A program made the translations under genes and the position numbers. Below the pieces are notes generated by a model. The model had not been told where the DNA came from. It ran no database searches and was given only the letters and a program-made list of their open reading frames with translations. From NCBI GenBank assembly GCA_947259215.1, contig CAMYLJ010000002.1, positions 67,524 to 131,523 on the forward strand: a stretch of DNA of 64,000 bases. The letters are read 5' to 3'. Origin of the DNA: an uncultured delta proteobacterium. Its GTDB lineage: Bacteria > Myxococcota_A > UBA9160 > JAFDET01. Shown piece by piece: positions 8,904-18,428 of this stretch (position 1 is its first letter; each line of letters starts with the position of its first letter).

Positions 8904-10811
8904 TCAGACGTCGGACTCGAGCTCGGCCAGCTGCCGCTCCAGCGCCGCCCGGTCCAGGATCAGCCCCGCCTCCTGAATCACGATCTCGAGCCCCGCGGTG
9001 TCCGGGAGGGGCCCGCCGTCGGGCAGGTTGTCGGCGTACAGAAGCGCGACCACCTGGCCGCCGCTCTCGAGCGGCGCCACGTAGGCCTCGGCGGGCACTG
9101 CCTCGCCCAACAGGGCCGCCAGGCGCCGGTCGCCGTCGTCGCTCACGGGTCCGCGTACCGACGCCCGCGACTCCGCGACCCTCCGGAACCAGGCGGGCTC
9201 GTCGGCGCGAATCGCCAGATCCCGCACGGTCGCCTCGTCCGGGCCCCCGGCCCGCTCCAGGCCACGGCCGGCCATGCCCACGGCCAACTCGTCGCGCACC
9301 AGGAAGAGCGCCACGCGCGCGAAGTGCTCCGCGGCAAAGCGCAACACCACGGGAATGATCTCGCCCCGAGGCGCCGCCCGGCGCAGCTCGGCCGACACGG
9401 CCTTCACGCGCGAGAGCGCAACGCGCGAGGGAGCGGGCTGCGGCCCGGTGTTCCGGATCCGCCGCAGGGCCGTGGCCACGGCCTCGCGCAGACCCTCGCC
9501 GAGCTTGAGGGTGGTGGAGGCGCGACGCGGGTTGTAGAGGTCGCTCGGATCCGGCTTGCGGACGACGCCGTCCACGCCCCAGCCGGCGGCGGACTCCGAC
9601 GCGGGCACCAACGCCAGGATCGCCATGCGCGCCACCTGGCCCTTCAGCCGCGAAACGATCTCCGCCGGCGAGGTGGCGCCGCTGTTCGGATCCGGCGGCG
9701 TGGCATCGGAGAGGATCACGAGCGGCGTCTCGCGCCGCACCAGGTACTGGCGGATGCGCGCGATCGCGAGCTCGGTCTTCTGGAAGATGTGAACCCGCTC
9801 GTAGCGGGACTTCAGCGCCTCCTTCGCCCACTCGAGCAGGGCGAGGTCCGGGTCGACCACCACCAGCGGGATCGGCACGCGCTCCGGCGCGGGCCCGGAG
9901 ACGACCTCCGGCGCGCGGGCCTGGGGCGCGCGGGCCGGCGACTCGGCCTCGAAGCGTTCCGCGGTGGCGAGCGCGACCACCTCGGGGGCGTCCGTCGGAC
10001 CGTCGTCGGCCTCGGGCACGACTTCGGCCGCGTGGCTCGGACCCTCGACGTGCTCGGCCACCACTTCGGCGACCCGCTCCGCCGCCGCGTCGGCGGGCTC
10101 CGGGGCGGGCGTCGGCTCGTCCACGGCCAGCGCCTCGACGACGGCCTCCGCCTCGACCAGCGCCTCGGCGGCGAGCGCGTGGTCCTCCGCGTCGCCGGAT
10201 TCCGCCACCGCGACGGCCACCGCCTCGACCTCGGGCGCCGGTCGGCCGTCGTCGCGCAGCTCGGCGCCCAGGTCGGCGAAGCTCGTCGGATCCGAGGCGT
10301 CCACCGGCTCGACGGCGTCGCGATCCTCCTCGTCCCGGAGCCGCGCCCCCTCCATGGCCAGGTACTGGGCGTCCACCCCGGCCGCCACGCACAGCGCCGG
10401 GTCCACGTCATCGGAGTCGTCGCGCACGTCGAAGCTGAACTCCCCCGAGGGCCAGGAGAACATCGTGAAGGCCGCGCGCTCGAGGTTGCCCACCCGCAGC
10501 GCGTCCAGCTTCGGACCCGCCAGCCCGGTCATCTCGCGCAGGACGTCGTCCAACGGCACGCCGCGATCCTGGCTCTCGCGGACGGCCGCCGCGTACGCAG
10601 CGTCGCTGGCCGCGCCGGATCCGACCACCAGGCTGCGGAGGTCGCTGGGTCCGCCCTTGCAGAAGGCGCCCGTGACGCGGCCTTTCGCAAATACGAAGCG
10701 ACCCTCCCCGTCGTCCGAGCGCAGCAGCAGCACGCCCGACTTCCGGGAAAGGCTGATGATCTGCAGGATGTCGCCGAGCCCGAGGTCCTCGAGGCTCCCG
10801 ACCAGACTCAT
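8904..10811 (-). CDS. DUF4388 - receiver-like - GAF-like regulatory protein
   Basis: 635 aa. Residues about 1-130 match the DUF4388 (PATAN) type of domain (MSLVGSLEDLGLGDILQIIS), common in delta-proteobacterial signalling proteins. A long acidic, Ala/Glu/Val-rich linker (about 150-325) follows. Next is a receiver-like module (VVVDPDLALLEWA, phosphoacceptor candidate in VILSDATPP, late Lys in VVRKPDP). The last 150 residues resemble a GAF domain (VVLRFAAEHFARVALFLVRD). No catalytic output domain is seen. It is first in the chemosensory gene series and has its own GGAGGGCGGGG ribosome-binding site before the ATG at 10811. A role as adaptor or response protein is inferred. Confidence 0.85.
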   Translation of the reverse strand: MSLVGSLEDLGLGDILQIISLSRKSGVLLLRSDDGEGRFVFAKGRVTGAFCKGGPSDLRSLVVGSGAASDAAYAAAVRESQDRGVPLDDVLREMTGLAGPKLDALRVGNLERAAFTMFSWPSGEFSFDVRDDSDDVDPALCVAAGVDAQYLAMEGARLRDEEDRDAVEPVDASDPTSFADLGAELRDDGRPAPEVEAVAVAVAESGDAEDHALAAEALVEAEAVVEALAVDEPTPAPEPADAAAERVAEVVAEHVEGPSHAAEVVPEADDGPTDAPEVVALATAERFEAESPARAPQARAPEVVSGPAPERVPIPLVVVDPDLALLEWAKEALKSRYERVHIFQKTELAIARIRQYLVRRETPLVILSDATPPDPNSGATSPAEIVSRLKGQVARMAILALVPASESAAGWGVDGVVRKPDPSDLYNPRRASTTLKLGEGLREAVATALRRIRNTGPQPAPSRVALSRVKAVSAELRRAAPRGEIIPVVLRFAAEHFARVALFLVRDELAVGMAGRGLERAGGPDEATVRDLAIRADEPAWFRRVAESRASVRGPVSDDGDRRLAALLGEAVPAEAYVAPLESGGQVVALLYADNLPDGGPLPDTAGLEIVIQEAGLILDRAALERQLAELESDV

Positions 10812-10901
10812 CCCCGCCCTCCGAGTGGACGGGTGCGGATGGGCTCGTGCCCACCTGACGGCACCCGACCACAGACACAGATCGGCCGGCGGAATCTCGA
10901 C

Positions 10902-11480
10902 TTAAGAGCGTCCGGCGGAAGGGGAAATCGGACTTCGGAGGGACGTGGCCCCGACGTTCGGGCGAACCGGCTCCCCGGGCGTCCGCTCGAGGTCGGGCAG
11001 CTCCAGCTCGATGCCCGTGGCCCGCGCCCGGCTGCGGGCGGCCTCGAGGCCCCGGAGCGCCCTGCCGCAGGCCGCCTCCGGCACCAGCAGCCGCAGGCAG
11101 GCGTCGCGGTCCCGCTCGGCCAGGGCCTCGATTGCCCCGCGGGTGCAGGCCTCGGCGCCTGGGCGGATCGGGACCGCTCCGATCCACTCGCCGGGAATCG
11201 CCAGCGCCACGGATTCCAGGCCGAGGTCCAGGGCGTGGCCCAGCATGGAGGCCGCGGCGCGGCTCACCTCGGCGGCACCGAACGGACTCGGCCGGCCGAG
11301 CCCCACCACCAGCAGGCGCGGGGCGCGCAGCCGGGTGCCCGTGGGCACGAGCAGCGCCTCGTCCGCGGCGCCGGACAGCCAGCCGCCGGCCACGAGCCGC
11401 GAGAGCATCCCGCACAGCCGCCAGTCGGCGCGGCTGGCAGCGCCGCGCAGGGGCCGGTCGGTCTCGAAGAAGCCGGCCAC
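10902..11480 (-). CDS. Stand-alone M17 aminopeptidase N-terminal-like domain
   Basis: 192 aa from a GTG at 11480. The fold-level pattern (VAVAGFFETDRPLRGAA, LLVPTGTRLRAPRLLVVGLG, then helices and a Leu/Val-rich strand ALDLGLESVALAIP) resembles the macro-like N-terminal domain of leucyl aminopeptidase (M17). The metal-binding catalytic domain is absent. The open frame continues upstream without a stop to a CTG at 11546 that overlaps the nusB stop (CTGA) and sits 7 bases after GGAGG. That region encodes TLRIELETEPFERARAEV, which would supply the missing first strand, so translation may start at CTG. Function unknown. Confidence 0.75.
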   Translation of the reverse strand: MAGFFETDRPLRGAASRADWRLCGMLSRLVAGGWLSGAADEALLVPTGTRLRAPRLLVVGLGRPSPFGAAEVSRAAASMLGHALDLGLESVALAIPGEWIGAVPIRPGAEACTRGAIEALAERDRDACLRLLVPEAACGRALRGLEAARSRARATGIELELPDLERTPGEPVRPNVGATSLRSPISPSAGRS

Positions 11481-11542
11481 CGCAACCTCCGCGCGGGCCC
11501 GCTCGAAGGGCTCGGTCTCGAGCTCGATGCGCAGGGTCGCGC

Positions 11543-11980
11543 TCAGGGTCGCCCCTCCCGTGCCGCGGCGTCCAGCACGCCGTTCACGAAGGCCGGCGAG
11601 CGCTCCCCGCCGAAGCGGCGGGCCAGGTCGACGGCCTCGTCGATCACGACGGGCGCCGGCGTATCGGTGAAGCGCAGCTCGTAGAGGGCCAGGCGCAGCA
11701 CGTTGCGATCCACCGCGGCCATGCGCGCCACGCGCCAGTTCTCGGCCCGCTGCTCGAGCTCCCGATCCAGCGCCTCGCGCTCGGCCGCCGCGCCGAGCAC
11801 CAGCTCCTTGGCGAAGGCACGAGCCGCCTCGGGCAGCTCGAAGTGGGCCGAGGCGCTCTCGAACATCTCCTGGGGCGCGGGTGACGCCCCCGGCGCGCGG
11901 CCCGCCAGATCGAGGGCGTAGAGCACCTGGAGCGCGACCTCTCGCGAGCGCCGGCGCGGGGCGCTTCGCCGCGGGCTCAC
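11543..11980 (-). CDS. nusB: Transcription antitermination factor NusB
   Basis: 145 aa, an all-helical RNA-binding protein that acts with NusE in antitermination, notably on rRNA. It shows the RREVALQ-like opening (RSREVALQVLYALDL), the central NWRVARMAAVDRNVLRLALYEL segment and the C-terminal VVIDEAVDLARRFGGERSPAFVNGVLD motif typical of NusB. The start is the GTG at 11980, which overlaps the ribH stop (GTGA). The ribH-nusB linkage is widespread in bacteria and supports both calls. Confidence 0.95.
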   Translation of the reverse strand: MSPRRSAPRRRSREVALQVLYALDLAGRAPGASPAPQEMFESASAHFELPEAARAFAKELVLGAAAEREALDRELEQRAENWRVARMAAVDRNVLRLALYELRFTDTPAPVVIDEAVDLARRFGGERSPAFVNGVLDAAAREGRP

Positions 11981-12468
11981 GAGGCGTCCCCGGGCGGCGC
12001 GTCCAGCGCCGGGCCCAGACAGGCCATCTCGACGGCTGCCTGCGCGGCTTCGCGGCCCTTGTTCTCCTCGCCCTCGCCGGCGCCCGCGCGCGCCAGGGCC
12101 TGGTCCACGTCGTCGCAAGTCAGCACGCCGAACGCCACGGGCACGCCCGTGTCCCGCGCCAGCTCGCGCACGCCGTCGGTGACGGCGCGGCAGACGTAGT
12201 CGAAGTGCGGTGTCCCGCCGCGAATCACGACACCCAAGGTCACGACGGCATCGTAGCGCCCACTGGCCGCCAGGCGGGCGGCGGCCGGCGGGATCTCGAA
12301 GGCACCCGGCACCCACGCCACGTGGACGGCGTCCTCGGCGGCGCCGCGATCCCGCAGCTCCTGCACGCAGCCCTCGAGCAGGCGGGAGGTGATCAGGTGG
12401 TTGAAGCGGGACACCACCACGGCGAATCGCCGGCCCGTGGCGTTGCAGGTGGTGGGGTAGAGCTTCAT
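11977..12468 (-). CDS. ribH: 6,7-dimethyl-8-ribityllumazine synthase
   Basis: 163 aa from the ATG at 12468, chosen because it overlaps the ribD stop (ATGA), has a GGAAGGA ribosome-binding site and puts the family start FAVVVSRFN at the right distance. It condenses 3,4-dihydroxy-2-butanone-4-phosphate with the aminopyrimidine made by RibD. Conserved motifs: PGAFEIP, the active-site region GVVIRGGTPHFDYVC with its catalytic His, and FGVLTCDD. A Glu/Lys-rich tail (GAGEGEENKGREAA) retains the family EQA-like segment. The riboflavin synthase and ribBA genes usually found between ribD and ribH are not here. Confidence 0.95.
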   Translation of the reverse strand: MKLYPTTCNATGRRFAVVVSRFNHLITSRLLEGCVQELRDRGAAEDAVHVAWVPGAFEIPPAAARLAASGRYDAVVTLGVVIRGGTPHFDYVCRAVTDGVRELARDTGVPVAFGVLTCDDVDQALARAGAGEGEENKGREAAQAAVEMACLGPALDAPPGDAS

Positions 12469-13589
12469 CGCGTCCTTCCCGACGAAGCGGGCAACGGTCG
12501 CCCGCGCAGCCACAGATCGCCTCCCAGGCGGCGAACCGCCAGCTCCTCCAGCTGGGGGGCCCCCGCCAGCCGGGCCAGGCCCAGGGGACCCAGCGCCGGT
12601 CTGCCGTCGCCCCCCAGGAGCCTAGGAGACACGATCCAATGCACCTCGTCCACGAGCCGGTCGCGCAGCAGGGCGGCGGCCAGCACCCCGCCTCCCTCGA
12701 CCAGGAGGCTGGTGAGCCCCTCCCGGGCCAGGGCGCGCAGCGCCCGTCCCAGCTGCACGCCGCCGCGGGAGCCCGGCACGGGCACGATCCGGACCCCGGC
12801 CGCTTCCAGCCGACGGCGCGGCGCCGCCGCGGTGCGCGGGCCGCAGACCGCAAAGCGAGGCGCGTCGTCGCGGAACAGGCGCGCGCCGGCGGACAACCGC
12901 AGGCGGGTGTCGAAGACGACCCGGGCCGGGCGGCGCACGACGCGTCCGCCGCGGCGCACGGTCAGGGCCGGATCGTCCTCGCGCGCCGTCCGCGATCCCA
13001 CCGCCACCGCGTCGTGGGCGTCACGCAGGCGGTGCACCAACGCCCGGGCCCGCGGTCCGCTGATCCAACGCGACTCCCCGCTCGCGGTGGCGATGCGCCC
13101 GTCCAGGCTGGCGGCCAGCTTGAGCGTCAGCCAGGGCCGCCCCCGGCTGTGGACCGACGTGAAGCCCCGGTGCTGGTCGCGACACGCATCGGCCAGCACG
13201 CCCACCTCGACCGTCAGGCCCGCGCGCCGCAGCCGCCGCAGCCCGCGGCCCGCGACCTGCGGATTCGGATCGCGCTGCCCCACGACGACGCGCGCGATGC
13301 CGGCCGTCAGGATCGGCCCGGTGCAGGGACCGGTGCGCCCCTGGTGGCTGCACGGCTCGAGGGTCACCGCCAGCGACGCACCGCGCAGGGCCGCGGCGCC
13401 GTGGGCGCGGCGCGCGGCACGCAGGGCGACCACCTCGGCGTGGGGCCCGCCCGCCGGGCGCGTGTAGCCACGCCCGAGGACCCGCCGGCCCCGGAACACC
13501 ACGGCTCCCACCGGCGGGTTCGGCCAGGTGCGACCCGAGGCCCGGCGGGCCTGCGCCAGCGCCAGCCGCATGGCGGCCTCCGCGGTCAC
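12465..13589 (-). CDS. ribD: Bifunctional riboflavin deaminase/reductase RibD
   Basis: 374 aa. The N-terminal deaminase domain (about 1-145) has the zinc-binding HAEVVAL and PCSHQGRTGPC motifs. The C-terminal reductase domain (about 150-365) has LKLAASLDGRIA, SRTAREDDPALTVR and LVEGGGVLAAALL. It performs the second and third steps of riboflavin synthesis. GTG start at 13589, 10 bases after the nrdR stop; it overlaps ribH by 4 bases. Confidence 0.95.
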   Translation of the reverse strand: MTAEAAMRLALAQARRASGRTWPNPPVGAVVFRGRRVLGRGYTRPAGGPHAEVVALRAARRAHGAAALRGASLAVTLEPCSHQGRTGPCTGPILTAGIARVVVGQRDPNPQVAGRGLRRLRRAGLTVEVGVLADACRDQHRGFTSVHSRGRPWLTLKLAASLDGRIATASGESRWISGPRARALVHRLRDAHDAVAVGSRTAREDDPALTVRRGGRVVRRPARVVFDTRLRLSAGARLFRDDAPRFAVCGPRTAAAPRRRLEAAGVRIVPVPGSRGGVQLGRALRALAREGLTSLLVEGGGVLAAALLRDRLVDEVHWIVSPRLLGGDGRPALGPLGLARLAGAPQLEELAVRRLGGDLWLRGRPLPASSGRTR

Positions 13590-13599
13590 GCCCGCGGGC

Positions 13600-14058
13600 T
13601 CACGACTCGCCCCGTGCCAGGGAATCGAAGAAGTCGGCGTAGTCGTCGGCGTTCTCGAAGTTGCGGAAGACCGACGCGAAGCGCGCCGCGGCCAGCGCGT
13701 CGAGGCGTACCAGCTCCACCATCACCCAGTCGCCGATCCGCTGGCTCGCCACTTCGCGGTCGGCCAGCTCCTGGAGTCGCTTCTCGAGCCGGTCCACCAG
13801 CCGTTCCAGCTCGTCGGCCGAAACGGGACGCTTCTGGCAGGCCTTCTGGAGGCTCGTGACCAGCTTGGCGCGGTCGTAGTCCTCGCGGCGCGCGTCCTTC
13901 TTCACCACCTTGGGCATCACCTCGTCGATGCGCTCCCGGGTGGTGAAACGACGGCTGCACTCGAGGCATTCGCGCCGGCGCCGGATCTCCGCGCCTTCGC
14001 GGCCCAGACGCGAGTCGACGACGCGGCTCTCCGGGTTGCCGCAGGAGGGGCAACGCAT
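13600..14058 (-). CDS. nrdR: Ribonucleotide reductase repressor NrdR
   Basis: 152 aa. It has an N-terminal zinc ribbon ([20 protein letters not shown]) and an ATP-cone (about residues 46-136; VVKKDARREDYDRAKL). NrdR binds NrdR-boxes upstream of ribonucleotide reductase operons when loaded with ATP/dATP. Its ATG overlaps the stop of the RpiB-GlyA gene by one base (TGATG). The glyA-nrdR-ribD order is common in bacteria. Confidence 0.96.
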   Translation of the reverse strand: MRCPSCGNPESRVVDSRLGREGAEIRRRRECLECSRRFTTRERIDEVMPKVVKKDARREDYDRAKLVTSLQKACQKRPVSADELERLVDRLEKRLQELADREVASQRIGDWVMVELVRLDALAAARFASVFRNFENADDYADFFDSLARGES

Positions 14059-15767
14059 CAGCCGTCGGCGTCGTCCCAGCGCGCGGCGTAGAGGGGGAAG
14101 CGGCGGCAGAGCGCCTCGACCTCGCCGCGCACCGCGTCGAGCCCCTCGACGTCACCCGGCTGATCCAGCACCCGGGCGATGAGCGCGGCGACCTCCAGCA
14201 TCTCCGGCTCGCGCATGCCCCGGGTGGTGACCGCGGGCGTCCCGATCCGGACCCCCGAGGTGACCATGGGCTTGCGGGTGTCGAAGGGCACCATGTTCTT
14301 GTTCGTGCTGATGCCCGCGCGCTCGAGCGCCACCTGGGCCGCTTTGCCGGTGAGGTCCCGGTCCAGCAGCGAGATCATGAAGAGGTGCGTGTCGGTGCCG
14401 CCCGACACGATGCTGTGATCGCGCTCGGCCAGGCCCTGACACAGGGCCCGGGCGTTGGCCAGGATCTGCCGGCAGTACTCCCGGAACGACGGCTCGGCCG
14501 CCTCGCGGAACGCCACGGCCTTGGCGGCGATCACGTGCATCAGGGGCCCACCCTGCCCGCCCGGGAAGACGGCGCTGTCGATCTTCTTGCCCCACTCCGC
14601 GTCGCACAGGATCATGCCGCCGCGCGGGCCGCGCAGGGTCTTGTGGGTGGTGGTGGTGACGATCTGGGCGCGACCCACGGGCGTCTGGTGCAGCCCCGCG
14701 GCCACCAGTCCCGCGATGTGGGCGATGTCGGCCAGCAGCACCGCGCCCGCCTCGTCGGCGATGGAGCGGAAGGCGTCGAAGTCGAGGCTGCGCGAGTAGG
14801 CGGTGGTGCCGCACTGGATCAGCTTCGGCCGGTGCTCCAGCGCCAGCTTGCGGACCTCGTCGTAGTCGATCTGCATCGTGTCGCGGCGCACGCCGTAGGG
14901 CACCACCCGGTAGAGCTTGCCCGAGAAGTTGACCGGGCTTCCATGGGTCAGGTGGCCGCCGTGGTCCAGGTTCATGGCGAGGATGGTGTCGCCGACGTCG
15001 AGCACGGCGCGGTAGGCCGCTTCGTTGGCCTGGGATCCCGCGTGCGGCTGCACGTTGACGTGGTCGGCCCCGAAGAGCGCCTTGGCCCGCTCGATGGCGA
15101 GGATCTCGGCCTCGTCCACGACCTCGCAGCCGCCGTAGTAGCGGCGCCCCGGGTAGCCCTCGGCGTACTTGTTGGTGAGGACGGAGCCGGCGGCCTCGAG
15201 CACGGCCTCCGACACGAAGTTCTCCGACGCGATCAGCTCCAGGCTGAGCGCCTGGCGCCGCGCCTCGCGCCGCAGCACGTCGGCGATCGCCGGGTCCGCC
15301 TCGGCGAGGCTCGGCCCGCCGCCCGGTCGGGTGAGGGAGTCGATCTTCTCCACCCGTGCCACGTGGCGTCCGCCTTCGAAGGGCGTCTCGAGCCAGCGCT
15401 CCACGATCGCCCAGGCGCCGTCGACGTCGAGGCGATCGGCGCCGAGCGCTAGCACGTTGGCGTCGTTGTGGCGCCGCGCCATCTCCGCCGCATCGGGATC
15501 CACCGCCAGGGCCGCGCGCACGCCCGGGAAGCGGTTGGCGGTGTAGCTGACCCCCAGGCCGCTGCCGCAGATGACGATGCCCCGCGCGACCCCGCCGGAG
15601 GACACGAGCCGCGCCGCCGGCGCCACGAAGTCCGGGTAGTCCACCGACTGGTCGTCGTGGGTGCCGAGGTCGCGCACCTCGATGCCGCGCTCCTCGAGGC
15701 GCTGGCGCAGCTCGTCCTTGAGCTTGTATCCCCGGTGATCGCTGGCCATCACGAGCGCTTCCGCCAT
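14058..15767 (-). CDS. RpiB-GlyA fusion: ribose-5-P isomerase B / serine hydroxymethyltransferase
   Basis: One uninterrupted 569-aa frame holds two complete enzymes. Residues 1 to about 145 are RpiB ([22 protein letters not shown], catalytic Cys in [29 protein letters not shown], ending [15 protein letters not shown]). After a linker of about 15 residues, residues about 160-569 are GlyA ([28 protein letters not shown]-binding Lys in [10 protein letters not shown]). No stop codon separates them; GTG codons near the junction (HVARVEKI) could allow separate GlyA translation as well. Start: ATG 15767, 9 bases after AGAGGA; an ATG at 15776 overlapping the fabF stop is the alternative. Confidence 0.93.
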   Translation of the reverse strand: MAEALVMASDHRGYKLKDELRQRLEERGIEVRDLGTHDDQSVDYPDFVAPAARLVSSGGVARGIVICGSGLGVSYTANRFPGVRAALAVDPDAAEMARRHNDANVLALGADRLDVDGAWAIVERWLETPFEGGRHVARVEKIDSLTRPGGGPSLAEADPAIADVLRREARRQALSLELIASENFVSEAVLEAAGSVLTNKYAEGYPGRRYYGGCEVVDEAEILAIERAKALFGADHVNVQPHAGSQANEAAYRAVLDVGDTILAMNLDHGGHLTHGSPVNFSGKLYRVVPYGVRRDTMQIDYDEVRKLALEHRPKLIQCGTTAYSRSLDFDAFRSIADEAGAVLLADIAHIAGLVAAGLHQTPVGRAQIVTTTTHKTLRGPRGGMILCDAEWGKKIDSAVFPGGQGGPLMHVIAAKAVAFREAAEPSFREYCRQILANARALCQGLAERDHSIVSGGTDTHLFMISLLDRDLTGKAAQVALERAGISTNKNMVPFDTRKPMVTSGVRIGTPAVTTRGMREPEMLEVAALIARVLDQPGDVEGLDAVRGEVEALCRRFPLYAARWDDADG

Positions 15768-15772
15768 GGTCC

Positions 15773-17029
15773 TCATTCCTCTTTCCACGACCGTAGGATC
15801 ACGGCCGCATTGGTGCCCCCGAAGCCGAACGAGTTGGAGACCACCGCACGCACCCGCGCCTCGCGAGCCTTGTTGGCCACGTGGTCGAGCGCGCAGTCGG
15901 GGTCGGGGTTCTCCAGGTTGATGGTGGGCGGGATGCGTCCGGTCTCGAGCGCACGCACGCACAGGATCGCTTCCAGCGCGCCGGCGGCGCCGAGCAGGTG
16001 GCCCATCATGGACTTGGTGGCCGAGACCGGCAGCCGCTCCGCGTGTTCTCCGAAGACCGCGCGAATCGCATCCGCCTCCACCGGGTCGCCGGCCGGGGTG
16101 CTGGTGGCGTGGGCGTTCAGGTAGTCGATCTCGCCGGGCTCGAGCCCCGCATCGGCCAGGGCCAGGCGCATGCAGCGCCGGGCGCCCAGGCCTTCGGCGT
16201 CCGGGAGGGTCAGGTGGGCCGCGTCCGCCGTGGCCCCGTAGCCCGCCAGCTCCGCCCGGATGTCGGCCCCTCGGGCCCGCGCGTGCTCCAGGGACTCCAG
16301 CACGAGGACGCCGGCACCCTCGCCGATCACGAAGCCGTCGCGGTCGCGGTCGAAGGGACGGCTGGCGCCGGCGGGGTCGTCGTTGCGGGTCGAGAGGGCC
16401 TTCATGCTGGCGAACCCGGCCACACCGAGGTCGGTCACCGGCGCCTCGCTTCCGCCCGCCAGCATGGCGTCGGCCTCGCCGCGCTGGATGGTGCGCGCGG
16501 CCTCGCCGATGGCGTGGGTTCCCGTCGCGCAGGCGCTCACGTGGCAGAGGTTCGGTCCGCGCAGCCCGTGCTGGAGCGCGAGGTAGCCGGGCGCGATGTT
16601 GCCGATCACCATCGGGATGAGGAAGGGCGAGACCCGTCGCGGCCCGCGCTCGCGCAGGATGCGGTCGTTCTGCGACAGCGTCCCCAGCCCGCCGATGCCG
16701 CTGCCCACGAACACGCCGATGCGATCGCGATCCGCCGCCTCGAGGTCGAGACGCGCGTCGGCCAGCGCCTCGCGCCCGGCGGCCAGGGCGAAGCGCAGGA
16801 AGCCGTCCATGCGGCGCGCCTCCTTGGGCGTGACGTCGCCGAGGTCGATCGGGTCGCTCACCTCGCCCGCGATGCGCGAAGCGTGGTCCGTCGCGTCGAA
16901 GCCCGCGATCGCAGCGATCCCGGAGCGCCCCGCCACGGCGCTCGCCCAGGTGGTCTCGACGTCCGGACCCAGGGGCGACACGCACCCCATGCCGGTCACG
17001 ACCACGCGTCGGCGCTCGGGGGGATTCAT
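15773..17029 (-). CDS. fabF: 3-oxoacyl-ACP synthase II
   Basis: 418 aa condensing enzyme of fatty acid elongation. Catalytic Cys in SACATGTHA, and both His in [12 protein letters not shown] and [12 protein letters not shown], give a full Cys-His-His triad. The C-terminus has the glycine-rich [12 protein letters not shown]. The ATG at 17029 is 4 bases after acpP. The fabD-acpP-fabF order is typical, but fabG, fabH and plsX, normally interspersed, are absent from the cluster. Confidence 0.97.
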   Translation of the reverse strand: MNPPERRRVVVTGMGCVSPLGPDVETTWASAVAGRSGIAAIAGFDATDHASRIAGEVSDPIDLGDVTPKEARRMDGFLRFALAAGREALADARLDLEAADRDRIGVFVGSGIGGLGTLSQNDRILRERGPRRVSPFLIPMVIGNIAPGYLALQHGLRGPNLCHVSACATGTHAIGEAARTIQRGEADAMLAGGSEAPVTDLGVAGFASMKALSTRNDDPAGASRPFDRDRDGFVIGEGAGVLVLESLEHARARGADIRAELAGYGATADAAHLTLPDAEGLGARRCMRLALADAGLEPGEIDYLNAHATSTPAGDPVEADAIRAVFGEHAERLPVSATKSMMGHLLGAAGALEAILCVRALETGRIPPTINLENPDPDCALDHVANKAREARVRAVVSNSFGFGGTNAAVILRSWKEE

Positions 17030-17032
17030 GCG

Positions 17033-17269
17033 CTAGCTCCCCAGCTTCTCCCGCACGTAGGCGATGGCGTCCCCGATCGTCTGGATGCGCTCCACGTCCT
17101 CGTCGGGGATCTCCACCTCGAAGGCCTCTTCCATCGCCATCACCAGCTCCACGATGTCGAGGGAGTCGGCGCCCAGGTCGTCGATGAACGACGCCTCGGG
17201 CACCACCTCCTCCCGGGTGATGCCGAGCTGCTCCACGATGATCTCGGTCACGCGCTGCTCAGGATCCAT
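17033..17269 (-). CDS. acpP: Acyl carrier protein
   Basis: 78 aa, acidic, with the phosphopantetheine-attachment Ser in [19 protein letters not shown]-terminus [16 protein letters not shown] and C-terminus [11 protein letters not shown] are those of canonical ACPs. It carries growing acyl chains to FabF and FabD, encoded either side. Confidence 0.97.
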   Translation of the reverse strand: MDPEQRVTEIIVEQLGITREEVVPEASFIDDLGADSLDIVELVMAMEEAFEVEIPDEDVERIQTIGDAIAYVREKLGS

Positions 17270-17282
17270 GCCGCCTCTCCTC

Positions 17283-18227
17283 TCACCGGGCCGCGGAGAC
17301 GAACTCCGCCGCCCGGGGAAGATCGTCCAACCCGGCCAGATTCGCTCGCGCCAGGTCGCCGTCGATCCGCGCCACCAGGCCGCCCAGGACGCGGCCGGGC
17401 CCCACCTCCAGGACCCCGGTCACGCCCAGCGACCGCAGCCGCCCGATCATCTCGACGAAGCGGACCGGGGAGGTCAGCTGGCGCCGGAGCAGGTCGGGGA
17501 TGCGCCCGGGGTCGGCGTTGGGCTCCGCCTCCACGTTGCCCACCACCGGCGGCTCCGGCGCCCGGGCCACGACGCTCGCCAGCTCGGGGCCGAGCTTGTC
17601 GGCGGCCGGCGCCATCAGGGGACAATGGAAGGGAGCGGACACCGCCAGCGGCTGCGTGCGCCGGGCGCCGGCCTCGCGGGCCCGAGCGCAGGCCGCCTCC
17701 ACCGCCGCCACTTCCCCGGCCACCACGGTCTGCTGGGGCGCGTTGTAGTTGGCGGGCGTCACGATGCCGCCCGTCTCCTCCCGGGCCGCCGCGCACGCCG
17801 CCTCCACCGCGGCCGGATCCAACCCCAGGACCGCCGCCATGGCGCCCCGGCCGGCCGGGACCGCCTCCTGCATGTAGCGACCCCGGGCGTGCACGAGGCG
17901 CACCGCGTCTTCGAGGGAGAAGGCGCCGGCCGCCACCAGCGCCGTGTACTCACCCAGGCTGTGGCCGGCGACGAAGGCCGGGCGCGTGGCCACCCGGGCC
18001 TCGAGGGCCCGCAGCAGGGCGATGCTGGTGGTCAGGATCGCGGGCTGCTGGATCTCGGTGCGCAGCAGCTCCGCCTCGGGTCCCTCGAAGCACAGCCGTG
18101 AGAGGCCGAAGCCCAGGGCAGTGTCGGCGGCGTCGAAGACGGCTCGGGCCGCGGGCGACTCCTCGCAGACGTCGCGCCCCATGCCGACCGCCTGTGATCC
18201 CTGGCCGGGGAAGAGGAGCGCGAGCAT
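17283..18227 (-). CDS. fabD: Malonyl-CoA-ACP transacylase
   Basis: 314 aa. It loads malonyl groups onto ACP. Motifs: [15 protein letters not shown], the nucleophile Ser in [15 protein letters not shown], an Arg in [14 protein letters not shown], the catalytic His in [10 protein letters not shown], and the C-terminal [12 protein letters not shown]. The 13-base gap to acpP and the tight cluster imply cotranscription from the yceD-rpmF end. Confidence 0.96.
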   Translation of the reverse strand: MLALLFPGQGSQAVGMGRDVCEESPAARAVFDAADTALGFGLSRLCFEGPEAELLRTEIQQPAILTTSIALLRALEARVATRPAFVAGHSLGEYTALVAAGAFSLEDAVRLVHARGRYMQEAVPAGRGAMAAVLGLDPAAVEAACAAAREETGGIVTPANYNAPQQTVVAGEVAAVEAACARAREAGARRTQPLAVSAPFHCPLMAPAADKLGPELASVVARAPEPPVVGNVEAEPNADPGRIPDLLRRQLTSPVRFVEMIGRLRSLGVTGVLEVGPGRVLGGLVARIDGDLARANLAGLDDLPRAAEFVSAAR

Positions 18228-18236
18228 GGCGGTCGC

Positions 18237-18425
18237 CTAGTCCTCGTCTTCCTCGGTCTGGATGACGGTGCGGTCTCGGTAGAAGCCGCAGTGGGTGCAG
18301 ACCCGATGCGGCGCCTTCGGCTCGCCACACTGGGAGCAGCTGGTGCGGGCCGGCGCTCGCAGGGAGTCGTGGGCGCGCCGCTTGTCGCGCCGGGACCGGG
18401 AGGTCCTCCGCTTCGGTACGGCCAT
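18237..18425 (-). CDS. rpmF: 50S ribosomal protein L32
   Basis: 62 aa. Starts MAVPKRRTSRSRRDKRRAHD, as in the L32 family. It is the zinc-binding C+ form, with CSQCGE and CTHCGFYRDRTV. The acidic tail TEEDED is somewhat long. Position between yceD and the fab genes is the standard one. Confidence 0.96.
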   Translation of the reverse strand: MAVPKRRTSRSRRDKRRAHDSLRAPARTSCSQCGEPKAPHRVCTHCGFYRDRTVIQTEEDED

Positions 18426-18428
18426 GGC

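Noticed and set aside
8740-10392. Long upstream extension of the cheY frame
   Set aside because: The extension is the shadow of the DUF4388 gene; the GTG at 8739 with its ribosome-binding site gives a normal 127-aa CheY.
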